This document shows, one piece after another, positions 17,218-25,890 of a stretch of 40,064 nucleotides of DNA (positions are counted from its first letter, which is position 1; each line of letters begins with the position of its first letter). The DNA is taken from assembly GCA_002070505.1 (NCBI GenBank), contig MWDJ01000028.1, positions 1 through 40,064 of the forward strand, read 5' to 3'. The stretch is from Bacteroidetes bacterium ADurb.Bin145. Lineage in GTDB: Bacteria > Bacteroidota > Bacteroidia > Bacteroidales > VadinHA17. A program made the translations under genes and the position numbers. The notes beneath the pieces were generated by a model that was not told where the DNA came from, did no database searches, and was given only the letters and a program-made list of their open reading frames with translations.

Positions 17218-18477
17218 TTATTGAAACAAAACCTCAAAAATCGTAAGTTCAGGAACCAGCCACGGAATACCAAATCCGGGGGCAAAAAGCCACGCATTCA
17301 TTGTTTCTGATCCCTGCCTGAAAGTTATGGCTGCAAACAGAAGCATAGGGAAAAGGCCAACAAGAGTAAGGATGTCTATCCTGGAGGAATCATTCCCGGC
17401 AAAGAATCTGAAAACATAGAGGGTTGCAAACATAAAGAAGAGTATCATGAACCTTCCGCCAAATGAGGGAATCGGCATTCCGAAATTCACAAATGCAAGA
17501 AAAAGCAACAAAAAGCTAAAAAGGTTTTCAGAAGGTTGATTCTGAACAGAATTTCTCATCCTGTAACGAACCACTATGATTGCAAGCAGAAGGTAATATA
17601 AAACCATGTCTGATCCTATCCTTAGGAACCAGGCATCCTGCATTACAGAATCCTGTCGTAACTGAACATAAGCAGTATCAGTATACATCTGTACTCTTGC
17701 TTTTAAGGCTGCACTTCCAAAGGCGCCAAATGATGACTGAATTAATGGTTCTATAAGATTTGGAACAATAAAGGAGAGAAGTACAAGAGGGATATATATC
17801 ATGTTTCTGTTACCGGCAAAAAAGTAGATCAATAAAACGAAATTGGCCGTCAGGAAACTGAAATGTACAAGGCACGCTGAAAATGTAAGGATCAAAAACC
17901 TGGCATCTTTATACAATATGACATGATAAGCACCATAGAAAAAAATCCAGGCTGCTGTCCACATCCTGAATCCATTGATGGAGGTAACAGGCAAAATTGA
18001 TGCAAGAAAAATCATATATATCAGGCTATTCCATCCGAAGTTGTACTTTGCCTCATCAAACAGCAGGCTAAGGCTTCTAACATAAAAATACCCGAATAGT
18101 GCAGCAAAAGTGCCGAACAGAAGCCTGTGGTCTTCAGTGATTCTGGATACAACAAATGATATCAGAGGCTCCACAATGTCAACGGTGGTATCAGTAGCAT
18201 AAACACCTCCAATGATTCTGAAAATATCGGAAAACGGCAACATTGCATTCATCTTCAATGCCATAGCAATACGGGAAGCATCAATACCCTCATTACCAAC
18301 AACGAATGTAAGTCCATAGTATACCAGAAATGCATACACTATGTTCCTGGCTTCTTTCTGTCCAAAATTCAGTATTGCAGTAATACATGCCAGAAATGGC
18401 CACAAAAGAAACAATATCAGGTAGTTCTTCGTGTCAAGATAAGGCAATGCAACTGATCGTGAAAATCCTTCAGTCAT
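17218..18477 (-). CDS. EpsG-family polysaccharide polymerase (Wzy role)
   Basis: 419 residues with roughly ten to twelve hydrophobic segments, for example around 20-40, 50-62, 150-170, 195-225, 225-245, 290-310, 325-345, 350-365 and 375-392. The layout (NGFRMWTAAWIFFYGAYHV and a long loop before DAWFLRIGSDMVLYYLL) fits EpsG-type proteins, which act as O-antigen/capsule polymerases in the inner membrane. No other polymerase candidate exists in the window, so this probably joins the flipped repeat units. It is separated by 6 nt from the GT4 upstream. Confidence 0.82.
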   Translation of the reverse strand: MTEGFSRSVALPYLDTKNYLILFLLWPFLACITAILNFGQKEARNIVYAFLVYYGLTFVVGNEGIDASRIAMALKMNAMLPFSDIFRIIGGVYATDTTVDIVEPLISFVVSRITEDHRLLFGTFAALFGYFYVRSLSLLFDEAKYNFGWNSLIYMIFLASILPVTSINGFRMWTAAWIFFYGAYHVILYKDARFLILTFSACLVHFSFLTANFVLLIYFFAGNRNMIYIPLVLLSFIVPNLIEPLIQSSFGAFGSAALKARVQMYTDTAYVQLRQDSVMQDAWFLRIGSDMVLYYLLLAIIVVRYRMRNSVQNQPSENLFSFLLLFLAFVNFGMPIPSFGGRFMILFFMFATLYVFRFFAGNDSSRIDILTLVGLFPMLLFAAITFRQGSETMNAWLFAPGFGIPWLVPELTIFEVLFQ

Positions 18478-18483
18478 AACGAA

Positions 18484-19599
18484 TTAATTGGAATCTGAAA
18501 GTTCAAGGAATTTTTTTGCAACCCTTCCGATATGGTATTCTCCCGGGTCTGGCAGTATCATCTTGTTTTTGTAATTGCCATCCAGAAATGCTCTCACATC
18601 GGCTTGATTCAGGTCTCTTTTAATATTAAGTACCGGACGGCCTGCTATTGAATAATCTATCAGTTTACTGGGTGAATTAAGGGCTGAATTATTGTCGAAG
18701 TTTATCAGGAAATCCATTTGACTCAGTACCTCCAATAATTCTTCCCTTGGTATATATGCTGATACCTGGAGTCGATCATCCAGTTGTTTTTTATACTTGT
18801 CCAGTGATTCAGGAGAATTGGTATAAATATTAAATCTGAATGGCTTTGCAACAGACATCAGGAATCTCATTAACTGGTCCGGATCCCTTACTCCGGGAAT
18901 AAAACCTCCGGCATACGCAAAAGTTGGTATCCTGTTACACAAAAACAAATCTGTTTTATTGTCAATCTCAAAATCAAAACCCTGGGGAATGATTCTGATC
19001 TTATTATGGAATTCCCGGTAATATCCATCCCTGGCACCTTCTATAGGTATGGAAATGAAATCGGCTTTTCTGCAGAAGGCCTTTTCCAGATACTTGAAAT
19101 AAAAAGGTTTTCTGAAAGTATCAACAATATCACCCATATATGGGTCACCACAGTCTGCCACCCAAACCTCAGCTATCCGCTGCCGTGTGGTTCTTGCCCA
19201 TGCCACACCCCAATGTACGGGATATGGTACAGCAAAAGATATCATAATGTCAAAGTTGCTTTCTGATTTCAGCATTTGCCGTACTTTGAACATATCCTCA
19301 ATCCCGGGATACTCAAACAAAAGTGAGAGAGCCCTCGAAAGGGAACCGGTAATCCATGAAAATACATTTCTTTTTGAATCAGGAATTTGCGGGAATCGTG
19401 ATTTCCCCCACAAATCAAGCTCAACTTTATATTCTTTAAGAAATTCGCTATAATTAAAATCTCTGAACTTTGTGATGACTTTTACATAATGTCCCTGCCT
19501 GATAAATTCTTTTGCGAGTTCTGTAGCACGGTAACTCCTGGGCGAAATCTCAGGATAAAATCCATTTGACACCAATAGTATTTTCTTCTTTTCACTCAT
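18484..19599 (-). CDS. Glycosyltransferase family 4
   Basis: 371 residues. N-terminal ILLVSNGFYPEISPRSYRATELAKEF is a typical GT4 acceptor-domain opening. The C-terminal half has RIIPQGFDFEID, FAYAGGFIPGVRDP and a donor-site segment NSALNSPSKLIDYSIAGRPV, where the EX7E motif of other GT4 enzymes is not obvious. It belongs to the diverged GT4 group common in Bacteroidota O-antigen clusters. It sits between the formyltransferase (14 nt) and EpsG (6 nt). Confidence 0.8.
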   Translation of the reverse strand: MSEKKKILLVSNGFYPEISPRSYRATELAKEFIRQGHYVKVITKFRDFNYSEFLKEYKVELDLWGKSRFPQIPDSKRNVFSWITGSLSRALSLLFEYPGIEDMFKVRQMLKSESNFDIMISFAVPYPVHWGVAWARTTRQRIAEVWVADCGDPYMGDIVDTFRKPFYFKYLEKAFCRKADFISIPIEGARDGYYREFHNKIRIIPQGFDFEIDNKTDLFLCNRIPTFAYAGGFIPGVRDPDQLMRFLMSVAKPFRFNIYTNSPESLDKYKKQLDDRLQVSAYIPREELLEVLSQMDFLINFDNNSALNSPSKLIDYSIAGRPVLNIKRDLNQADVRAFLDGNYKNKMILPDPGEYHIGRVAKKFLELSDSN

Positions 19600-19613
19600 A
19601 AATCAAGAATGAC

Positions 19614-20423
19614 TTAATTGATCGGGATGCTTGATTTGTCAGCAGACATATCTCTCAATTTCCTTTCTACACAAGATCTTAATCGTGGGTGCATAACAAA
19701 GTACTGTAATCCCATCTCAGGCGACTGTTTTCTTCTGGTTAGTGAGTCTGTTTTAAAATCAATCAGGACCTCAGAGAAAAGTTCAAAATTCGCGATGCCG
19801 GTTTTATCTCTCAGATCGCTGATTGAATCACCTTTTTCAATTGAAATCGGCTTGAACGACAGTATATCTCCGGTATCAATCCCACGATCAATGATATGCA
19901 CAGTAACGCCTAACTTCCTTTCATAAAAAATACTCCACTCCAGTACATTCATACCTCTCATATCAGGGAGCAAACCCATATGTGCATTTAAAATTCCGAT
20001 TCTTACGGTATCTATTATACAAGATTTAAAGATCCCGCCGCCGGCATTTATCAATAGATCAAGCTCTGATCTCCGCAGAAGTTCGCATGTCTTACCTGAA
20101 TGCAGGTCATTGGTTGTAAACAGCGGGATCCCTTCATTTTTGCATGCCTGTACAAGCGAAATATCCGGGATAGTGATTCCCAATGATTCGAGATATCGGG
20201 CAAGGTGGTCGGTAGAAGGTTTTGCAGATGAAGATACCCGCTCTGAGGTCTGTGCTTTTAATATGGAAACTACTGCCCGAAGGTTTAGGTTTCTCTTTAT
20301 CCTGTGGAAAAAACTATTTGTGACCTGTATTACGCAATCAGGTTTGTGGAAATTGAATTTCAAAAAGTATATAAGCCTTTTTGTATATAGCTCCTGATCA
20401 GCAGTAATTATTCCGTACTTCAT
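19614..20423 (-). CDS. Formyltransferase-family protein, probable sugar N-formyltransferase
   Basis: 269 residues from the ATG at 20423 (the longer alternative is TTG and would overlap the next gene). The formyl transferase catalytic triad is intact: Asn146 and His148 (ILNAHMGLLPDMRG) and Asp183 (GIDTGDI). INAGGGIF (125-132) is the preceding conserved strand. The family moves a formyl group from N10-formyltetrahydrofolate to an amine; in surface sugar clusters the acceptor is usually a 3- or 4-amino-deoxysugar nucleotide. The Fuc4N and Fuc3N/Qui3N modules of this locus are natural acceptors. The N-terminal ~100 residues diverge from methionyl-tRNA formyltransferase and no C-terminal Fmt domain is present, so a housekeeping role is unlikely. 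Confidence 0.82.
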   Translation of the reverse strand: MKYGIITADQELYTKRLIYFLKFNFHKPDCVIQVTNSFFHRIKRNLNLRAVVSILKAQTSERVSSSAKPSTDHLARYLESLGITIPDISLVQACKNEGIPLFTTNDLHSGKTCELLRRSELDLLINAGGGIFKSCIIDTVRIGILNAHMGLLPDMRGMNVLEWSIFYERKLGVTVHIIDRGIDTGDILSFKPISIEKGDSISDLRDKTGIANFELFSEVLIDFKTDSLTRRKQSPEMGLQYFVMHPRLRSCVERKLRDMSADKSSIPIN

Positions 20424-20424
20424 A

Positions 20425-21657
20425 TCACCTTTGTTCAAGCGGTTTCATCAACTCTTCCTGGAGGATAAGCGCATCGGCGAAGAACTTTGTTGCCCAATTG
20501 GGGTAAGACCATGGCATGTAATCACCCCAGATTGGAAAGGAACCTGGTATTCCGCCACGGATTCCACGATTGGAACTCGATATATCCTGAACCTCTTTAA
20601 GCTGATCCAAAATCTTCAATGCTGCATTTAATAACCTTGCGTCAGAATTAATACGGTAAACCTTCAGCCAAATTATAGCTATCTGAGCATTGCCTGTCAG
20701 GCATGAGAAACTTGCTGCAGATTGCCATTTTGCGTTAAATCTGCCTGCAAGGTACTCGGGACTGGCGTTCGGATGCCTTTTCCTCTTTTCATACTTTAGG
20801 AAGATTCTTTCAGAATTACTGATTACCAGGCCACGGACTTGTTGTTTCAAATCGCCCTCCAAATAATGAGAACTTTCCAAAAGACCTCTGAGTGTATAGG
20901 CAATTGTATGTGTAAGAGGCAGCTCGTCCTGTGAAAAACCCATAAGATCAATCCAGCCATTATCTGAAGCAAGAGATAAGATCCACCTGATGTTTCTCAA
21001 CGCTGTTTCCCTGTAAAGGTCACTGGAGGTTAGGTCAGCCATAACAAAAAGAGCCCATGCCACCCTTGAATGATATGCATGAGGTATGCCGTTATAGGTA
21101 TACCGGGCCCATTTTCCGTCATTGTCAGAAATGGAGCACAGCCAATCAGATGCCTTTACAGCGGCGTCAAGATATCTCTTGTCATTTGTTGTTTTGTAAA
21201 GATCTGCCCAACCAAGAATTACCATACCAGTATTAAAAACTATAGGGTAATCATTTATCCCTGATCCTCCCCTTACCGCCCCTGATGGCAATTGGATTTC
21301 AATTTCCCAATCTCCCATTCGGATGGCTCTCTCAAGATAGCCAGGATCATTAACGAATGAAGAGTATCTCAGAAACGTTGAGATTATATACCCAGATGTT
21401 TCAGGGTAGGGTAATGCCCATCCGGATTCAAATCCAAATGATGCAGCAGACCCACCAGTTCCTGTAATTTCCTGAGAGAGAGACAACCATTCCATGGCAC
21501 TCTCAAGATGGTCCTTATTTCCGGCAATCTTCAAGGGGATGCCGAAAATATGTCTTGCGGTTACTTTAAATAAAGATGGATGAAGAATCAGCCTCAGGAT
21601 CACCGCTGGCCTGATGCGGGTAAATAATATTCGAAACTTATGCAAAAAGGGTCTCAT
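20425..21657 (-). CDS. Alpha/alpha-toroid protein of unknown activity
   Basis: 410 residues. The sequence shows repeated helical hairpins with aromatic and Gly-rich turns (GWALPYPETSGYIISTF, FNTGMVILGWADLY, AYHSRVAWALFVMADL, WAKFL-like ends), the pattern of (alpha/alpha)6-barrel enzymes such as GH88/GH105 hydrolases, N-acylglucosamine 2-epimerases and polysaccharide lyases. No family-specific catalytic set was recognised. A basic, hydrophobic N-terminus (about 1-40) may associate with the membrane, but no clear signal peptide is seen. It lies 1 nt before the formyltransferase start. Possible roles are trimming or epimerising the glycan; this is a guess from fold only. Confidence 0.6.
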   Translation of the reverse strand: MRPFLHKFRILFTRIRPAVILRLILHPSLFKVTARHIFGIPLKIAGNKDHLESAMEWLSLSQEITGTGGSAASFGFESGWALPYPETSGYIISTFLRYSSFVNDPGYLERAIRMGDWEIEIQLPSGAVRGGSGINDYPIVFNTGMVILGWADLYKTTNDKRYLDAAVKASDWLCSISDNDGKWARYTYNGIPHAYHSRVAWALFVMADLTSSDLYRETALRNIRWILSLASDNGWIDLMGFSQDELPLTHTIAYTLRGLLESSHYLEGDLKQQVRGLVISNSERIFLKYEKRKRHPNASPEYLAGRFNAKWQSAASFSCLTGNAQIAIIWLKVYRINSDARLLNAALKILDQLKEVQDISSSNRGIRGGIPGSFPIWGDYMPWSYPNWATKFFADALILQEELMKPLEQR

Positions 21658-21703
21658 ATGCTGATTGTGAAATGTGCGATATGCCGTAAATGCAGGTGTT
21701 GCA

Positions 21704-22888
21704 CTAATCTACCTGCTTAAAATGTATTTTTTCCAGAGATTTACGAAGAGCTCCGGCAACAGTAGTTTCTGAAAACATCGCTGATATTATTCGCCTGTTC
21801 TCCATCGCTTCAGACTCTTCAAGATTCGTAAAGACTCTTTTATTCTCATTGGTAAGATCAGTATCAATTGAAAAAACCTTTACGCCAATTCTTTTCAGGT
21901 AATTATAAAAAGAATTCGACTCATTTAGATAAACTTTTGCGCCCATCCAGATCATCATTACAATATTGCCGATAGCCTGTTGCCTGTAATGGTTCATAAT
22001 TACAATCCCACACCTCTGCATAGTGAGAGTATATTGCTCCAGGGGAATGAACTGCCTGAGCGAAATAAGGCCAGATCCGAAAATTGAAACTCCCTGGTAA
22101 TGAATATAATCCCCATATTGAGCATCGCCATAACTAAGCGGGAGTATTACTTTCCTGTTCCCAATCCCGATTTCGTTAATTTTGTAAAATACCTCCAAAT
22201 GGTTGTTGGTATAGTTGGCAGAATTTCCAATAAGGATATCATTGCCATTTACATGAATGTGTTCATTGCCTTTCAAGATGAACTCCAGGGGATAGTAAGT
22301 AAATGGAATAAATCTGCTGTAATGGGGGATGATCCCTTTGTTCTGAAAGAAATTGAATTCCTCTTCGTATGGAACCGCAAAATAAGACAGCTTTGAGGCA
22401 GCCTGCTTTATTGATCCTTTTACCAAAGCCTGATCCTGTCGGAACAGGGTACTTAAAGTCATCCTTAACTTATCTTTGAACGTTGGTATAATATTGGGGA
22501 GGTTTATTGAGGAAGTAAATTTCCCAAGAAACTCTTTATCAGGGAAGACTTCTTTTGTGTAGAGTTCTGCACCCCAAAAAATGCCTACAAATTTACCTTG
22601 CTCCCCGGAAGAAATAAAAAGTGTACTGTTAAATTCATTAAGACTATGCAAAATAACCCAATCATAATCCTGTATCCTGTGAAGCAGGTATTTTAACAGG
22701 AAGCGATTGTTCGGTACTAGTTCAATATTATCATGTTCTTTTACGTAGATAAGCTTTCTGTTGAACCGTGATTTGGGAATAATAAAATGATTGCTTCCGG
22801 GGAAAGCTTTCTCAAATATATATATTGCAGCATCAATGAATTTTTCATCGGATGCGATATGGATTATTTTATAATTTGCGCCGATCAT
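21704..22888 (-). CDS. wecF: WecF-like Fuc4NAc transferase (GT56)
   Basis: 394 residues. The protein resembles the TDP-Fuc4NAc:lipid II Fuc4NAc transferase family: KIIHIASDEKFIDAAI at the start, WVILHSLNEF, VGIFWGAELY and the later YGDAQYGDYI and MNHYRQQAIGNI segments. In enterobacterial common antigen synthesis WecF adds Fuc4NAc from the dTDP donor. The WecE- and WecD-like genes lie immediately upstream (the stop codon of this gene's neighbour abuts its start), so donor synthesis and transfer are co-encoded. It is longer than E. coli WecF by a few tens of residues. The acceptor here will differ from ECA lipid II. Confidence 0.85.
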   Translation of the reverse strand: MIGANYKIIHIASDEKFIDAAIYIFEKAFPGSNHFIIPKSRFNRKLIYVKEHDNIELVPNNRFLLKYLLHRIQDYDWVILHSLNEFNSTLFISSGEQGKFVGIFWGAELYTKEVFPDKEFLGKFTSSINLPNIIPTFKDKLRMTLSTLFRQDQALVKGSIKQAASKLSYFAVPYEEEFNFFQNKGIIPHYSRFIPFTYYPLEFILKGNEHIHVNGNDILIGNSANYTNNHLEVFYKINEIGIGNRKVILPLSYGDAQYGDYIHYQGVSIFGSGLISLRQFIPLEQYTLTMQRCGIVIMNHYRQQAIGNIVMMIWMGAKVYLNESNSFYNYLKRIGVKVFSIDTDLTNENKRVFTNLEESEAMENRRIISAMFSETTVAGALRKSLEKIHFKQVD

Positions 22889-24013
22889 TTATAATCCCTT
22901 GATAAGACTTATGATCATATCTGCATCATCCTCTGTAAGCTCAAAAAATAATGGTAATCTTACAAGATTTTCAGAAAAGAAATCAGCGTTGGGAAGTTCC
23001 CTTCCATCATGAAGGTTTTTATAATATTGGCTATTATGCAGGCTTAGATAATGGAAAACAGCATGAACACCATTTTCTTTAAGCCTGTTAATAAGATTCG
23101 CCCGCTGATCCGTTGATCTGGAAACCAGATAAAAAAGATGTCCGTTATTTGTGGCATACTTTGGAATGACAGGCAGGCTTTTTATATTACCATCGGCCCA
23201 TCCTTCAAGGCCGTTATAATACTTCTCCCATAGGGCAATCCTTTTTTTCTGAATTTCATTAATATTCTCCAGTTGCGCCCAAAGATAGGCAGCAATAATC
23301 TCCGATGGCAGGAATGAAGATCCGGTATCACACCAACCATATTTGTTCACCTCGCCCCTGAAGAACTCAGCCCGGTTAGTCCCCTTCTCCCATATTATTT
23401 CAGATCTTCTTATAAACCTGTCATCGTTTATTGCCAACAACCCCCCCTCCCCTGAGTTGATATTTTTGGTTTCATGAAAAGAGAAAGCAGCCATATGACC
23501 GATACTTCCCAGCGGTTTGCCTTTATAGTACGAATCAATTGCCTGGGCTGCATCCTCAATTACCAGAATATTATGTCTGTCTGCCACGTCCATAATCCTG
23601 TCCATATCACAAGCAATACCTGCATAATGTACCGGCACAATCGCTTTTGTCCTGGGAGAAATATATTTCTCAATTTCTTCCTCATCAAGATTTGGATAGT
23701 CCTTATGACTGTCCACAAATGTTATCCTTGCTCCGGCACGAACAAAGGCAAGCGCGGTGGAAACAAAAGTATATGAAGGCATAATAACTTCATCACCAGG
23801 TTTTATACCGGCAAGCATTGCACACATTTCGAGCGCATCTGTACAGGAAGTCGTCAGCAAGGCCTTTCGAAATCCGTATTTCTGTTCAAAGAACTCCTGG
23901 CATTTACGGGTAAAGATGCCATTACCGGATATCTTGCCGGAGTATACTGCCTGATAAATATAGTGCATCTCCTTGCCAGTCAGGTACGGCTTGTTAAACG
24001 GTATCATTTTCAT
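22889..24013 (-). CDS. wecE: dTDP-4-amino-4,6-dideoxygalactose transaminase (WecE/RffA-like)
   Basis: 374 residues, a DegT/DnrJ/EryC1/StrS aminotransferase. The PLP lysine is Lys183 in SFHETKNI, the exact context seen in WecE. Asp154 (VIEDAAQA) should bind the pyridine nitrogen, and MPSYTFVSTALAFVRAGA and VPVHYAG are conserved. It converts dTDP-4-keto-6-deoxyglucose to dTDP-4-amino-4,6-dideoxygalactose (Fuc4N) with glutamate as amino donor. The abutting WecF-like gene and the upstream WecD-like gene support the assignment. The keto-sugar precursor requires RmlA and RmlB, absent from this window. Confidence 0.93.
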   Translation of the reverse strand: MKMIPFNKPYLTGKEMHYIYQAVYSGKISGNGIFTRKCQEFFEQKYGFRKALLTTSCTDALEMCAMLAGIKPGDEVIMPSYTFVSTALAFVRAGARITFVDSHKDYPNLDEEEIEKYISPRTKAIVPVHYAGIACDMDRIMDVADRHNILVIEDAAQAIDSYYKGKPLGSIGHMAAFSFHETKNINSGEGGLLAINDDRFIRRSEIIWEKGTNRAEFFRGEVNKYGWCDTGSSFLPSEIIAAYLWAQLENINEIQKKRIALWEKYYNGLEGWADGNIKSLPVIPKYATNNGHLFYLVSRSTDQRANLINRLKENGVHAVFHYLSLHNSQYYKNLHDGRELPNADFFSENLVRLPLFFELTEDDADMIISLIKGL

Positions 24014-24069
24014 CGAAATCTTTTTGAAAGTTTTTTTCTGAATTGTTATTTTTCAGGGGTCCGAATTAC

Positions 24070-24780
24070 CTACAACCACATGTGGTAAGTATTTATAAGA
24101 CTCTCAACAGAAAACCCACATTTCTTATAAAGCAAACAGGCTCTTTCGTTATCCAGTTGTGTTACTACCTTGATAATGCTGAATCCTTTCGCATACGCCT
24201 CATTATCTGCGTAGTATACTAACTCTGAACCTATTCCCATACCGACATAGGACCTGTCAACAGCCAGAAGACCAATATCAGCAAAGTTACCCCTGGCGCC
24301 AAGAGTGATTAACCCTGAAATACGTTCTTCAGTTCTGGCAATAATTACACTGGATGCGACTTTACCGTTCAGGGAATTTTCAAGCCATTTTTTATACAGT
24401 CGCTCATATTCCCCGTTCCTGAAATTGCAGTCAACCCGAAACCGTGAATATAAACCCGCCTGTAGTGCCAATTCAGACAGTTCCTTTTCCTCTCCGGTAC
24501 CGGAATATTCCATAATTTCATTCCTGAATCCCGAATGGCTGGCACTGGTTTTACAAAATGTTACTTTTTTATCAACAAGCAGACCTCCGGATTCTTTTAT
24601 CATGCTGTTCAGGAGGAGAGCTTCCGGAGACACAAGAATATATGTCAGCCTTGCCTGCTCCTGATCCAATATCCTTAGTGTTTGTTCATAATCATAAGGG
24701 TCATCATTGTTTATAACAACCCTGGCTACCCGATATCCGAAGAAGGCAGAGTCCCATGGCAGAAATTCAAAGGAGTTCAT
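24070..24780 (-). CDS. WecD-like GNAT N-acetyltransferase
   Basis: 236 residues from the ATG at 24780; the longer start is TTG and adjoins the stop of the gene upstream. The N-terminal FLPWDSAFFGYRVARV is typical of WecD/RffC, and the C-terminal GNAT part has DIGLLAVDRSYVGMGIGSELVYYA (acetyl-CoA loop) and NERACLLYKKCGFSVE. WecD acetylates dTDP-Fuc4N on N4. It lies 56 nt before the WecE-like gene, completing a Fuc4NAc synthesis and transfer module. Confidence 0.85.
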   Translation of the reverse strand: MNSFEFLPWDSAFFGYRVARVVINNDDPYDYEQTLRILDQEQARLTYILVSPEALLLNSMIKESGGLLVDKKVTFCKTSASHSGFRNEIMEYSGTGEEKELSELALQAGLYSRFRVDCNFRNGEYERLYKKWLENSLNGKVASSVIIARTEERISGLITLGARGNFADIGLLAVDRSYVGMGIGSELVYYADNEAYAKGFSIIKVVTQLDNERACLLYKKCGFSVESLINTYHMWL

Positions 24781-24786
24781 GTCCAA

Positions 24787-25818
24787 TCAATACTCTTTTA
24801 ACTTAAAAATGGCTTTTATCCCAGACTTCCACCCGTGTAATACAGACCTGAACAGGAACAGGAAAGGCAGCTGATTGTATACAAAACCAAAGTAGAGATA
24901 AGGCCTTACCACCTTGTTGGTGTTTAGCCTGCCAAGACCAAATTCCTGTAATATGGCTCTCGTCTCCCTGAATGTTCTTAAATAAGGTTTACGAATTGAG
25001 GAGGTCATTGTCAGAATAACGAACTTAGAGATTGGCTGGTTCAGGAAAGTTTTCTGCCTGGGACTCAGGCTCTCCCTAGATTGAAACTTCTTCAGATTAT
25101 GGGCTGAGGCCAGAAAGCCTCTGGCTGCCTTTTCAGTATGAAACAACTTCGAATTTGTTGCAGAACCTAACCTCGTAGTTCGTAAATAGAAGGGCATGCT
25201 ATCAAAAATACACCGGTCTGCGACACTAAGAATTCTGGCAATTAATTCTCCATCCTCAAGAAATGGCACGTCAGGCAGATAATTTAATCCAAACGATTTG
25301 AAAAACTCAGTTTCAAAGAGTACAGCCCACATCCTGTCAGGATCAGGAGGATTACCCTTCCTGGTTAAAAAATATGCTTCTATTCCGTCAGTAACACACA
25401 AATCCAGGTTATTATTCAAGACTTCCTGCCGTACTGATCCGTCAGAATTCAGAAATGTAAAACCGAGAAATGAAACCTGGGCGTTTTTACTTTCGGCATT
25501 TTTCAAAACCATGTTCAGGGTGTTCTCCCGTATGTAATCGTCAGGATCAATGAAAAGAACATATTTACTGCCAGCCTCATGAATTCCCCTGTTTCTGGCT
25601 CTTGATACACCCTGATTTTGCTGATTGATCAGAATAATGTTAGAGTACTCCTTCTGTAACCTCTCAACTATTTCTCCGGATCTGTCAGGTGAACCGTCAT
25701 TAACACATATTATCTCGTAATCATTTAATGGTAAATCCTGTTGGAGAAGACTTCTGATACATCTTTCCACATAGGGTTCTACATTATACATCGGAATAAC
25801 GACTGACAGTCTTTTCAT
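24787..25818 (-). CDS. Glycosyltransferase family 2
   Basis: 343 residues from the ATG at 25818, which places the strand LSVVIPMYNVEPYVERC directly at the N-terminus as in other GT2 enzymes; a longer ORF adds a non-conserved hydrophobic stretch. GT-A features: ICVNDGSPDRSGE (about 37-49), NRGIHEAGSKYVLFIDPDDYI (metal-binding DxD-type region) and LEDGELIARI. It adds one sugar to the lipid-linked repeat unit on the cytoplasmic face. Donor unknown. Confidence 0.9.
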   Translation of the reverse strand: MKRLSVVIPMYNVEPYVERCIRSLLQQDLPLNDYEIICVNDGSPDRSGEIVERLQKEYSNIILINQQNQGVSRARNRGIHEAGSKYVLFIDPDDYIRENTLNMVLKNAESKNAQVSFLGFTFLNSDGSVRQEVLNNNLDLCVTDGIEAYFLTRKGNPPDPDRMWAVLFETEFFKSFGLNYLPDVPFLEDGELIARILSVADRCIFDSMPFYLRTTRLGSATNSKLFHTEKAARGFLASAHNLKKFQSRESLSPRQKTFLNQPISKFVILTMTSSIRKPYLRTFRETRAILQEFGLGRLNTNKVVRPYLYFGFVYNQLPFLFLFRSVLHGWKSGIKAIFKLKEY

Positions 25819-25890
25819 TCTGTGTTGATAATTCTTTGACTTCAGTAACAGCAGAAATAAGTCACATGGAAAAGCAAGCAACTTAAAAGT

